In this document: in pieces, positions 1-5,941 of the stretch
How positions within the stretch are numbered: the first letter of the stretch is position 1
How the letters are laid out: each line of letters starts with the position of its first letter
Origin: Deltaproteobacteria bacterium
GTDB lineage: Bacteria; Desulfobacterota; Desulfobacteria; Desulfobacterales; SG8-13
Assembly (NCBI GenBank): GCA_030670715.1
Contig: DAOVBC010000088.1
Location: forward strand, 1-8,056
Length of the DNA stretch: 8,056 nucleotides
Direction of reading: 5' to 3'
Program-made: the position numbers and the translations under genes
Notes under the pieces: model-generated
What the model saw: the letters and a program-made list of their open reading frames with translations, nothing else
Told to the model about the DNA's origin: nothing
The model's database searches: none

Positions 1-174
1 GTTGTCGAGGAAACCCTTGGCCTCTGCCCGGACTGCGGCTCCCCGATTAAGATGCATCAGGCAAAAAAAGGAAAATTTGCAGGCAAACATTTTCTCACAT
101 GCTCACGATACCCGAAGTGTAAAAACATACGAATGGTAAAAGACCAATCCCCTCTTATCGACGCCATGCCCTAG
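1..174 (+). CDS. C-terminal fragment with topoisomerase-type C4 zinc ribbon
   Basis: This is the 3' end of a gene that begins before the window. Frame 1 is open from base 1 to a TAG at 172-174 (57 residues). Four cysteines at residues 9, 12, 34 and 40 form the pattern C-x2-C-x21-C-x5-C. The first pair sits in CPDCGSP and the second in CSRYPKC, which is the signature of the C4 zinc finger found at the C terminus of bacterial DNA topoisomerase I. The same finger is also appended to NERD- or Mrr-type nuclease-related proteins and some helicases. The stretch AGKHFLTCSRYP, with AGK-x-F before the third cysteine, reminds me more of the nuclease-associated variants than of TopA's shorter GRF-type spacing. 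Such a domain binds nucleic acid, probably single-stranded DNA. The catalytic part is outside the window, so the full protein cannot be named. The stop codon lies within the left terminal repeat of element A. Confidence 0.75.
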   Translation, partial: VVEETLGLCPDCGSPIKMHQAKKGKFAGKHFLTCSRYPKCKNIRMVKDQSPLIDAMP

Positions 175-433
175 TCTGAATATTTCATGAAAAAATTGAA
201 AGCAATTTCAAAAAAACCATCTATACAAGAGTTCAGATGATATGGCGTTGCACTACTGCATGGAACGAATTGTCATCAAAGGATGTTGCCCATATATTTC
301 AATTTTTTCACCCTCCGGGCGAGTTCGATTCGCCCATTTGCTGCGTTATCAAAGGTTCGCGGTATTACAATACAGCTTCACCTTTGAATGCCTTGCAAAT
401 GAACGAATCGAACTCGTGAAATATTCAGACTAG
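171..433. repeat. Palindromic element A, 263 bp, with 20-bp terminal inverted repeats
   Basis: The ends are inverted repeats: CTAGTCTGAATATTTCATGA at 171-190 pairs with TCGTGAAATATTCAGACTAG at 414-433, 19 of 20 positions. Two more repeats nest inside. TGAAAAAATTGAAA at 188-201 is a perfect complement of 297-310 (14 of 14). Arms at 320-356 and 380-416 match at about 29 of 37 positions around a 23-base loop. A weaker stem, 236-253 with 260-277, sits inside the second arm. A single strand could fold as an outer stem with two branches. No transposase is encoded, and small open frames inside are by-products of symmetry. Short size, terminal repeats and a palindromic CTAG at both ends fit a MITE or a large REP-like element moved in trans. 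A structured RNA is an alternative. The wording of this repeat looks familiar to me from Desulfobacterales-type genomes, but I cannot verify that. Confidence 0.8.
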
Positions 434-612
434 ACCGTTTATTTCATGAGATAACCGTGTCAATAGCTGCGGGATCCAATCCCCCATTGGATGTACACTG
501 CCACCCCCGACAGTCTATTAAATAATGGGGAGCGAAGGTTTAATTTAAGCTGTAAACAGAAAATTACTCCTGCCCGCGTTACTAATCTCTAATTCTCCTA
601 GTATGAATCGAA
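434..612. other. Non-coding gap before the DUF885 gene
   Basis: This 179-bp stretch carries no convincing gene. It contains a clean 7-bp inverted repeat, ATCCAAT at 474-480 and ATTGGAT at 486-492, around a CCCCC loop. No T-run follows, so an operator-like site is more plausible than a terminator. TATTTCATGA at 440-449 repeats the 10 bases at 181-190 in element A's left end and may be chance or a decayed relic. I see no well-spaced promoter and no clear Shine-Dalgarno for the downstream gene. Confidence 0.4.
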
Positions 613-2211
613 ATGAGAGAAACCGCAACTCCATCATCTTTCGAGAAAATCGGAACCGACATATTCGAGACAATTGCCCGCTATTTTCCCGTAACCGCAG
701 CCAGTGATGAGTTCTACTATTTCCCACAGGTTCAGCCGGAGAAGCGGCAGTGGCATACCTGGGATCTTTTTTCCGTCGCCGATGTGGAAGCAGCTGCCGC
801 AGAACTGCTGGTCGGCAAAGCCGGTCTGGAAAAGCTGGTGCGCAATAAAGAAGAATTACCGCAGATCGATCCGGCCACGCGCATTGATATTTCACTTTTG
901 CGCAGGGTAACTCGAACATTAATCGAGCAACTGACAGAGGTGCGCGCCTGGGAATCACAGCCGACCTGGCATCTGACCATCGCCTGCATCGGAATGGCGG
1001 AAGCCATTGAATCTGAGGATCCGGCGGCCGGGCATCACCGGGCTGAAGGGCTCGCCGCTTTTCTGGATCAGGCCGGTCGGGCACTAAAAAACGTGCCGGC
1101 TCTTTTTCGGGAACTCGGCCTTGAAATGGTGGCCGACACGCGCAAATTCTTTTTACTTCTCAAACCCGGTTTGCCCGAGCTCAAGTATGCCCTCTCTGCT
1201 CTTGATCGGTTTGAAGAAACGCTCCGCTATATTTCGCCCCGCAGCAACTTTTTGCTGCCCCGGGAACTGATTACGCTGATTGTCCGGTCCCATTTGAATT
1301 GTTGTACGGATTTCGAAGAACTGGAAAACGTTCTGGATAAGGAAGTTCGGGAGATGCACCGGACCATAGCGACGATCACCGGACAAAAGGTGAGCGGCGG
1401 CACTCTGGAGGCCGCCATCGACGCCATCCCGCATCCCCGCATCGGTTCCGGAGGCCTGCTTGAGCTTTACCGGGAAGAGGTCGAACGGCTGGGCCGGCAC
1501 TGTCTTGAAAAAAGGCTGGTATCATCGGAGCTGTATCGCTCCTGCCCTGTTCGGGTACGGCCGGTGCCGTCTTTCCTATCGGCCACCCGCACGGCTTCCA
1601 GTTACAGCATTCCTCCCGGTCACCCGCCCGCCGGTGGTGTGTTTTACGTGATTAATACCGACAGGCGTGAAGAATCCGGAAAAGGGTATCAGCGTGAATA
1701 CAAAATTCTTTCAGCCCACGAAACTTATCCCGGACATCATCTGCTGGACATACACCGCTGGTCTCTGAAACGCTCTTTTCGTCGTGCAGTCGAGCAGCCC
1801 GTTTTTTATGAAGGATGGGCCTGTTTTTCGGAAGAAATTATGCGGATGACCGGTTATTTTAAAGCCCCTCATGAGCAACTGCTTCTGGCCCGCCGCCGAC
1901 TCTGGCGGGCCATCCGGGGAAAAATTGATCTGGGGCTGCAAACCGGCCGCATGAATCTGGCAGTCGCAGCCCGGCACTTGACCGATACCGGCATGCCGGA
2001 AAAGGACGCCATGGCTGTGGCGCGCAGATATCCGTTGAATCCGGGTTACCAGTTGTGTTACACCGCCGGTATCCGCCGATTCCTCGATCTTTTCGATCGC
2101 TGGGGTCGGAATAACTTGCAACGTTTTGTGATGACGGTACTGACCCAGGGAGAGATCGGATTTGACAACCTGGAAAAGGTGCTTGAGGAAGATATGGGAA
2201 GGCATGAATAA
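613..2211 (+). CDS. DUF885-family protein, putative zinc-dependent peptidase
   Basis: This complete gene encodes 532 residues. The diagnostic motif is HETYPGHH at residues 369-376, which fits the HExxPGH zinc-binding motif of the DUF885 (PF05960) family. The second conserved block is EGWACFSEE at 400-408, whose glutamates probably complete the metal site. The family is thought to contain metallopeptidases, but most members are uncharacterised, so the substrate is unknown. The length is near or slightly below typical members. There is no signal peptide or lipobox, so I expect a cytoplasmic protein, whereas many relatives are exported. The ATG at 613 is the first usual start, because a TGA in the same frame sits only seven bases upstream at 604-606. 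No good Shine-Dalgarno precedes it. The gene is followed by hairpins (element B) and then by the ATP-grasp-like gene in the same orientation, so co-transcription is possible but not shown. Confidence 0.88.
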   Translation: MRETATPSSFEKIGTDIFETIARYFPVTAASDEFYYFPQVQPEKRQWHTWDLFSVADVEAAAAELLVGKAGLEKLVRNKEELPQIDPATRIDISLLRRVTRTLIEQLTEVRAWESQPTWHLTIACIGMAEAIESEDPAAGHHRAEGLAAFLDQAGRALKNVPALFRELGLEMVADTRKFFLLLKPGLPELKYALSALDRFEETLRYISPRSNFLLPRELITLIVRSHLNCCTDFEELENVLDKEVREMHRTIATITGQKVSGGTLEAAIDAIPHPRIGSGGLLELYREEVERLGRHCLEKRLVSSELYRSCPVRVRPVPSFLSATRTASSYSIPPGHPPAGGVFYVINTDRREESGKGYQREYKILSAHETYPGHHLLDIHRWSLKRSFRRAVEQPVFYEGWACFSEEIMRMTGYFKAPHEQLLLARRRLWRAIRGKIDLGLQTGRMNLAVAARHLTDTGMPEKDAMAVARRYPLNPGYQLCYTAGIRRFLDLFDRWGRNNLQRFVMTVLTQGEIGFDNLEKVLEEDMGRHE

Positions 2212-2221
2212 AGTGCAGCAT

Positions 2222-2247
2222 ATTTTTTTGCGAAACACAAAAAAAAT
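2222..2247. terminator. A/T hairpin just after the DUF885 gene
   Basis: Ten bases after the DUF885 stop codon, ATTTTTTTG at 2222-2230 can pair with CAAAAAAAAT at 2238-2247 around a 7-base loop. The stem is almost entirely A-T, unlike a standard Rho-independent terminator, and no T-run follows it on the plus strand. It could weaken transcription or simply be part of the hairpin cluster that continues to 2355. Confidence 0.35.
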
Positions 2248-2250
2248 CAA

Positions 2251-2355
2251 TTATACCGCTTTTCATAACTATGTTCCGAAATACGGAATTGCGGTATAAG
2301 TGGTTGTAGAAAAAAACGTTGGAATAACGGAACGTTTTTTTGACAACCACTATAA
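2251..2355. repeat. Palindromic element B: two tandem hairpins with TTATA/TATAA borders
   Basis: The first hairpin pairs TTATACCGC at 2251-2259 with GCGGTATAA at 2291-2299, perfect over 9 bases. Inside it TTCCG at 2274-2278 pairs with CGGAA at 2284-2288. The second hairpin starts at the next base: 2300-2320 pairs with 2331-2350. GTGGTTGT and its complement ACAACCAC form the outer part, AAAAAACGTT and AACGTTTTTT the inner part, with a small mismatch or bulge between them. TATAA recurs at 2351-2355, so TTATA or TATAA marks the left end, the junction and the right end. This looks like a compound palindromic repeat (REP/BIME- or MITE-like), or an mRNA-processing structure between two genes. Confidence 0.7.
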
Positions 2356-2361
2356 GAGACT

Positions 2362-2369
2362 ACGGAGGA
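2362..2369 (+). promoter_or_regulatory. Ribosome binding site deciding a TTG start
   Basis: ACGGAGGA contains the strong core GGAGG at 2364-2368, six bases before the TTG at 2375. That TTG is in frame with the long reading frame that could also be read from the GTG at 2300. No comparable site precedes the GTG. Confidence 0.7.
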
Positions 2370-2374
2370 TCGGT

Positions 2375-3775
2375 TTGGAGAGGAATCAGTTTATCGGTTA
2401 TCATTCGGAATGGAACCTCGGCAGTCCCGGGGGATGGGACTACCAACGCATTACCCAGAAAATAGGCAAAGCAGTCTGGGAAGTGTTATCTGCAAGGATT
2501 GATTTTGATCTACGGCTTGATTTTGATCACCCGCTGCTGTCACCCGTGTACGGGTTTGTTGAGATGCTGGTGCAGGCCCATCGCGGTCAGGAGGGGTCGA
2601 ATCCCGGCTTGATTGCCGTCGTCGCCGAAGAGGAAACGCTTGAGGATGTCATCGAAAACAGAAATCTTGCCGAGCAGCTGGACGCTATCGACGGACTGCG
2701 TGGAGCCTTGATGGCGCCGCAGGAACTTGCCCGCAGAAACGGGCGTGTCTGCTGGAAAGGACAACCGATCTCGGTTATTTTTATGGATTTTAATACGGAC
2801 GTCCTGCTCAAATTGCACCGCAACCACGGTCTTGCACCACTGCTGCAGGCCGTGGGCGAAGGTCGGGTCATTAACCCCCGGGGCACCGAACCGATCAATG
2901 TCAAAAGTGTTTTTGAACTCATCACAGATCCGTCAATGAACAAGCACTTCCAACGTGAGACAATCGAGCGCACGCCCTGGACACGACGTTTTTTTGAGCG
3001 CAGGACAACAGGACCGGAGAGGGAAGATATTTATGATCTGCTGGAATGGACGCGTGCGAACTGGGAGAATCTGGTTTTAAAACCCGAGCGCGGTTACTCC
3101 GGTCACGGCGTAAGGGTAGGCGGCGTTCACCCGGACGCCGATGATGCCATCGGTCTGGCCCTGGATACAGGCGATTACATTGTACAGGAGAAGGTCCCCC
3201 TTCACATTTGGGCGGAAAACATGCCCGATCTGGATGCCGAAAGAAATCGTGTGATTCAAGTACGCCGGCAGACGGATTTTCGCTGTTTGTTCGGCGCCGG
3301 CGGGTTGTTCGGTTTTGTGGCCCGCTACGGCCAGGTGCCAACCAATGTCGGCAGCGGGGGTGGGTTTCAGCCGATGGCCCTGTTGCAGTCAGATATGAGT
3401 GTACGGGAGGCAACCGACCGGGTTAACGACGCCATTACAGGTATGGATTACGGTTTTGTGGAAGAGGCGCTGTCACTGCAGAAACAAATGGCTATCGATC
3501 ATCACTTCACCTATCTGCTGGGACCGGTCAGCATAGGCCTCAGGCCCCGGATCATTACTGCCGGCCAGGTCAAAACCCTGGAGACATACTGTGCCGGTAT
3601 CTGGTCGGACTGCCTGACCCTGGAAAAGATGTGGCAGGAGGGCGAACTGGACGGGATCGTCAATATTGAACCTGAAGAGCTTGAAATCGCCCGTTCTCAG
3701 CCCTGGAAAGGGTCGCCGGCCATTCTGGCCTCCGACGGAATCTTCAGTTTCGGTGCGCATCAGGATTCAGAGTAA
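2375..3775 (+). CDS. ATP-grasp-like protein, possibly circularly permuted type
   Basis: This gene encodes 466 residues from the TTG at 2375, or 491 if read from the GTG at 2300. I prefer the TTG: it has GGAGG at ideal spacing, and the extra 25 codons lie almost wholly inside a hairpin of element B. The best functional clue is LVLKPERGYSGHGV at residues 233-246, resembling the ATP-grasp lysine plus glycine-rich loop. It is followed by DYIVQEKVPL, like the adenine-binding strand. A block with NPRGTEPINVKSVFELITD before the loop, and DFRCLFGAGGLFGFVARYG with NVGSGGGF after it, follow the order of circularly permuted ATP-grasp and glutathionylspermidine-synthase-like enzymes. These use ATP to form amide bonds through acyl phosphates. 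The substrate is unknown and the assignment rests on motif shape only. It sits between a putative peptidase and a methyltransferase. No signal peptide or membrane segment is seen, so it is probably cytoplasmic. Confidence 0.65.
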   Translation: MERNQFIGYHSEWNLGSPGGWDYQRITQKIGKAVWEVLSARIDFDLRLDFDHPLLSPVYGFVEMLVQAHRGQEGSNPGLIAVVAEEETLEDVIENRNLAEQLDAIDGLRGALMAPQELARRNGRVCWKGQPISVIFMDFNTDVLLKLHRNHGLAPLLQAVGEGRVINPRGTEPINVKSVFELITDPSMNKHFQRETIERTPWTRRFFERRTTGPEREDIYDLLEWTRANWENLVLKPERGYSGHGVRVGGVHPDADDAIGLALDTGDYIVQEKVPLHIWAENMPDLDAERNRVIQVRRQTDFRCLFGAGGLFGFVARYGQVPTNVGSGGGFQPMALLQSDMSVREATDRVNDAITGMDYGFVEEALSLQKQMAIDHHFTYLLGPVSIGLRPRIITAGQVKTLETYCAGIWSDCLTLEKMWQEGELDGIVNIEPEELEIARSQPWKGSPAILASDGIFSFGAHQDSE

Positions 3776-3854
3776 CAATTGACGCAATTTTTCCGGCAGA
3801 GCGAATCATCTCTCACCCTGGCTAAAGAACTATATTTTCAGCGATGAGCACCTC

Positions 3855-4637
3855 ATGACCATTCAAGTCGACCAGGATTGGTGGAAGGAACTTTTTGATG
3901 AGGTCTATCTTCAGACAGACGCACGGTCGGTCTGCAATGACCGGTTGACCGGCCAGGAAGTCAATTTCCTGGAAGAAGTGCTGAACTTCAGGAAATCTTC
4001 GCCGATTCTGGATCTTTGCGGGGGTCAGGGGCGACATGCGCTTGAACTTACCCGGCGCGGTTTTTCCCGCGTGACACTGCTGGATTATTCCGGTTGTCTG
4101 CTAAGGCTGGGCAAACGAAAGGCTATCGAGGAAGGCCTGAACACGGTTTATATCCGCGCTGACGCCAGAAATACCGGCTTGCGCGATCAGGCGTTCAGCG
4201 TAATTCTTATTCTGGGTAGTTCTTTCGGTTATTTTGAAGATGAAACCGAAAATCAAAAGATTCTGGATGAGGCATTTCGCCTGCTATCGCACGGCGGTGA
4301 ATTATTCCTGGACCTGCCCGATCGGGACTTTGTCCTGGAGAAATTTAAACCGATTGTCAGTCACAGAGTTGACAATGATATTGAAGTTACCCGTACCAGA
4401 AGTCATCAAGGCAATATCATCTACTGTCGCGAAATCGTGAACTCCCGCACCCGGGGTTGTATCCGCGACCGGACATACTGCACCCGCCTTTACAGTCCTG
4501 AATCCATATCCGTCCGGCTGACCGCAACCGGATTTACCAACGTGCTATTTCAGAAGGATTTCATGTGCCGCGAGTCTGAAGGCGATTTCGGCACCATGAC
4601 CAGCCGCATGATTGTAAAGGCTCAAAAACCGGTGTAA
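3855..4637 (+). CDS. Class I SAM-dependent methyltransferase
   Basis: This complete gene encodes 260 residues of Rossmann-fold methyltransferase. Motif I is ILDLCGGQGRH at residues 51-61, the S-adenosylmethionine-binding loop. LLDYS at 75-79 supplies the acidic residue that usually contacts the ribose. RADARN at 101-106 and LILGSSFGYF at 118-127 match the later strands. The SSFGYF wording is common in Methyltransf_11/25-type small-molecule methyltransferases. The C-terminal half, rich in arginine, cysteine and tyrosine, probably forms the substrate cap. The substrate cannot be read from sequence. An ATG at 3844 lies in another frame and ends after four codons, with its TGA overlapping the true start at 3855, so translational coupling is conceivable. 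No strong Shine-Dalgarno is visible. The gene starts 79 bp after the ATP-grasp-like gene in the same direction, consistent with one transcript. It converges with the hydrolase on the other strand. Confidence 0.85.
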   Translation: MTIQVDQDWWKELFDEVYLQTDARSVCNDRLTGQEVNFLEEVLNFRKSSPILDLCGGQGRHALELTRRGFSRVTLLDYSGCLLRLGKRKAIEEGLNTVYIRADARNTGLRDQAFSVILILGSSFGYFEDETENQKILDEAFRLLSHGGELFLDLPDRDFVLEKFKPIVSHRVDNDIEVTRTRSHQGNIIYCREIVNSRTRGCIRDRTYCTRLYSPESISVRLTATGFTNVLFQKDFMCRESEGDFGTMTSRMIVKAQKPV

Positions 4638-4734
4638 AAAATTTTCAAATCCGCACCAATAGCTTCCACCTATCAAGCAAGCAGTAATATTTACTCCCGT
4701 GGTCTCCAGATTTTTGGTGTTCTCATCGATAGTG

Positions 4735-5520
4735 TTACCGGGCAAATATTTCGTCAAAAAAATCCCGCATGTGCCGCCAGGAACGCTCATCCGCCGATTT
4801 ACTGTACCCCAGGGCAGCAATACCTTTTTTATCGGCGCCGGGATTGGTGAAACCGTGCTTTGCACCTCCGTAGGCAATCATTTGATAATCCAGGCCGGAT
4901 GCCTCCATGGCTGTGAGGTAGCGCTGCACCTTTTCCGGACCGTTGAACGGATCGGCTGCACCGCTGCAGATCAAAACGCGCGCCTTTACGCCTGAAGTAG
5001 CGCCCTCAGGAGGCGCCAGCAGGGAACCGTGAAAGCTGACCACACCGCGGATATCGGTCCCGCCGTATGCCAGCTGCTGAACCGTTGAACCACCAAAGCA
5101 GTATCCGATCGCGGCAATGCGGTTGGTGTCAGTTTGCGGCTGCTTCTTTAAAATAGCAAGACCAGCCAGCGCCCGCCCGCGCCAGGATTGTACATTTTGG
5201 CGGATCTTTTTGGACCACTCTCCGGCCTGTTTCGGGTGTTCGGTTACTTTTCCCTTTCCGTACATATCAAGGGCGAAAGCCACATAACCCAGCGCAGCCA
5301 GTTTTTCGGCGCGCATGCGAACATATTTATTGAGCCCCCACCATTCGTGGACAATCAGCACCGCCGGTCGCCTGCCTTTGATCGAGCTGTCGTAAGCCAG
5401 GTATCCTTCAAGGTTCTCGCCGTTGTGACTGTATGGAATTGTTTTTGTTACAACCCCTGCCTGTGCGCTGGCGGCGAATATCAAAGTGAGCATTATCGAT
5501 AAAATGATGCGTTTATTCAT
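4735..5520 (-). CDS. Exported dienelactone hydrolase family protein
   Basis: This complete gene encodes 261 residues. The first 21 form a classic Sec signal peptide: MNKR, then a hydrophobic core, then a probable AQA cleavage site before GVV. The mature part is an alpha/beta hydrolase of the dienelactone hydrolase family (PF01738). The nucleophile is C141 in GYCFGG, the acid is D190 in GAADPF and the base is H222 in GGAKHGF. E59 in HEWWG matches the family glutamate that activates the cysteine. Cysteine as nucleophile is normal for this family. Family members hydrolyse dienelactone in chloroaromatic degradation, but exported ones like this occur in many bacteria with unknown ester or lactone substrates, and nothing nearby suggests an aromatic pathway. 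The ATG at 5520 has a strong upstream Shine-Dalgarno. The gene stands alone and converges with the methyltransferase across 97 bp that show no clear terminator. Confidence 0.9.
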   Translation of the reverse strand: MNKRIILSIMLTLIFAASAQAGVVTKTIPYSHNGENLEGYLAYDSSIKGRRPAVLIVHEWWGLNKYVRMRAEKLAALGYVAFALDMYGKGKVTEHPKQAGEWSKKIRQNVQSWRGRALAGLAILKKQPQTDTNRIAAIGYCFGGSTVQQLAYGGTDIRGVVSFHGSLLAPPEGATSGVKARVLICSGAADPFNGPEKVQRYLTAMEASGLDYQMIAYGGAKHGFTNPGADKKGIAALGYSKSADERSWRHMRDFFDEIFAR

Positions 5521-5676
5521 TATATTCTCCTTTTGTCGGATATATCATTAAGAGTTGAATATAAAACAATGAAAAAAATGTAAGTACGAAATGGATCTTA
5601 ACAAGTCCGGCTTTACTAAATAATTTAAATTCTTCGCATCTGGAGTAAAAGGTTTGCACCTTTGGATGATTATTGT
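5521..5676. other. Upstream region of the hydrolase gene, non-coding
   Basis: This A/T-rich stretch should hold the minus-strand promoter of the hydrolase, but I cannot pick convincing -35 and -10 boxes. A 6-bp inverted repeat, AAAGGT at 5648-5653 and ACCTTT at 5658-5663 with a 4-base loop, lies near the right end. No T-run follows it, so it could be an operator or a minor hairpin. I see no gene here. Confidence 0.4.
5526..5532 (-). promoter_or_regulatory. Ribosome binding site of the hydrolase gene
   Basis: Read on the minus strand this is AAGGAGA, ending five bases before the ATG at 5520. It is a near-perfect Shine-Dalgarno at normal spacing and fixes the start used for the signal peptide. 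Confidence 0.8.
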
Positions 5677-5867
5677 TAGAAGCGGATTCAAAACCTCCCT
5701 TCCACGCCTTCTGGGCCTTTTGGAAAGCGCTAAGCTTGCTCCGCTAAATCTTGAAAACTCGGGCTAACGCTCTCAAACAGTTCAAGATTTTACGCTACAC
5801 TGCGCTAAGCGCTTTTGGCCAAAAGTTCCCAGCAACGGCGTGTCAAGGGGTTTTGAAACTGCTTCTA
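5677..5867. repeat. Palindromic element C, 191-bp imperfect hairpin bounded by TA
   Basis: The two ends are inverted repeats about 30 bases long. The left end begins TAGAAGCGGATTCAAAACC at 5677. The right end, read in reverse complement from 5867, begins TAGAAGCAGTTTCAAAACC. Both arms continue to an ACGCC block, with one indel. Further paired blocks march inward: CTGGG at 5711-5715 with CCCAG at 5828-5832, CTTTTGG at 5717-5723 with CCAAAAG at 5819-5825, AAAGCGCT at 5724-5731 with AGCGCTTT at 5808-5815, and AAATCTTGAA at 5746-5755 with TTCAAGATTT at 5781-5790. The apical loop is about 25 bases. The element starts and ends with TA, as expected if it duplicated a TA target. It encodes nothing. 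A MITE of the IS630/Tc1-mariner type is the simplest reading. Confidence 0.75.
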
Positions 5868-5928
5868 TTTTTATTTAGTTTGAACTCTTTTGAGAAAATG
5901 ATCCGATGACTAAATTTTCCATAACATC

Positions 5929-5935
5929 AAGAGGT
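5929..5935 (+). promoter_or_regulatory. Ribosome binding site choosing the creatininase start
   Basis: AAGAGGT ends six bases before the ATG at 5942. The in-frame ATG at 5906, twelve codons earlier, has no comparable site. The protein read from 5942 also begins as family members do, with the MQLENLSYVEVEEYL segment leading straight into the first metal-binding motif. Confidence 0.65.
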
Positions 5936-5941
5936 AAACCG

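Noticed and set aside
237..433. Two overlapping small plus-strand frames of 60-63 codons
   Set aside because: They lie wholly inside palindromic element A, lack ribosome sites and have no protein-like pattern, so they are by-products of the repeat.
474..492. ATCCAAT/ATTGGAT hairpin as a terminator
   Set aside because: No T-run follows on either strand. It is left as a possible operator-like palindrome only.
545..1500. Minus-strand frames up to 179 codons opposite the DUF885 gene
   Set aside because: They are antisense to a gene with strong family motifs, and their arginine-, serine- and proline-rich content is typical of shadow translation.
1711..2350. Minus-strand frames over the 3' end of the DUF885 gene and element B
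   Set aside because: Antisense to the conserved motif region, with no ribosome site or recognisable domain.
2922..3413. 163-codon minus-strand frame within the ATP-grasp-like gene
   Set aside because: Composition is shadow-like (rich in R, S, P), and the sense strand encodes the glycine-rich ATP-grasp-like motif.
3777..3792. AATTG/CAATT stem followed by T residues after the ATP-grasp-like gene as a terminator
   Set aside because: The stem is 5 bp and A/T-rich with only three T residues after it, too weak to call. The next gene is probably co-transcribed.
171..5867. CRISPR array or tRNA/rRNA genes among the repeats
   Set aside because: The repeats are inverted, not regularly spaced direct repeats, and no cloverleaf or rRNA-like conserved segment is seen.
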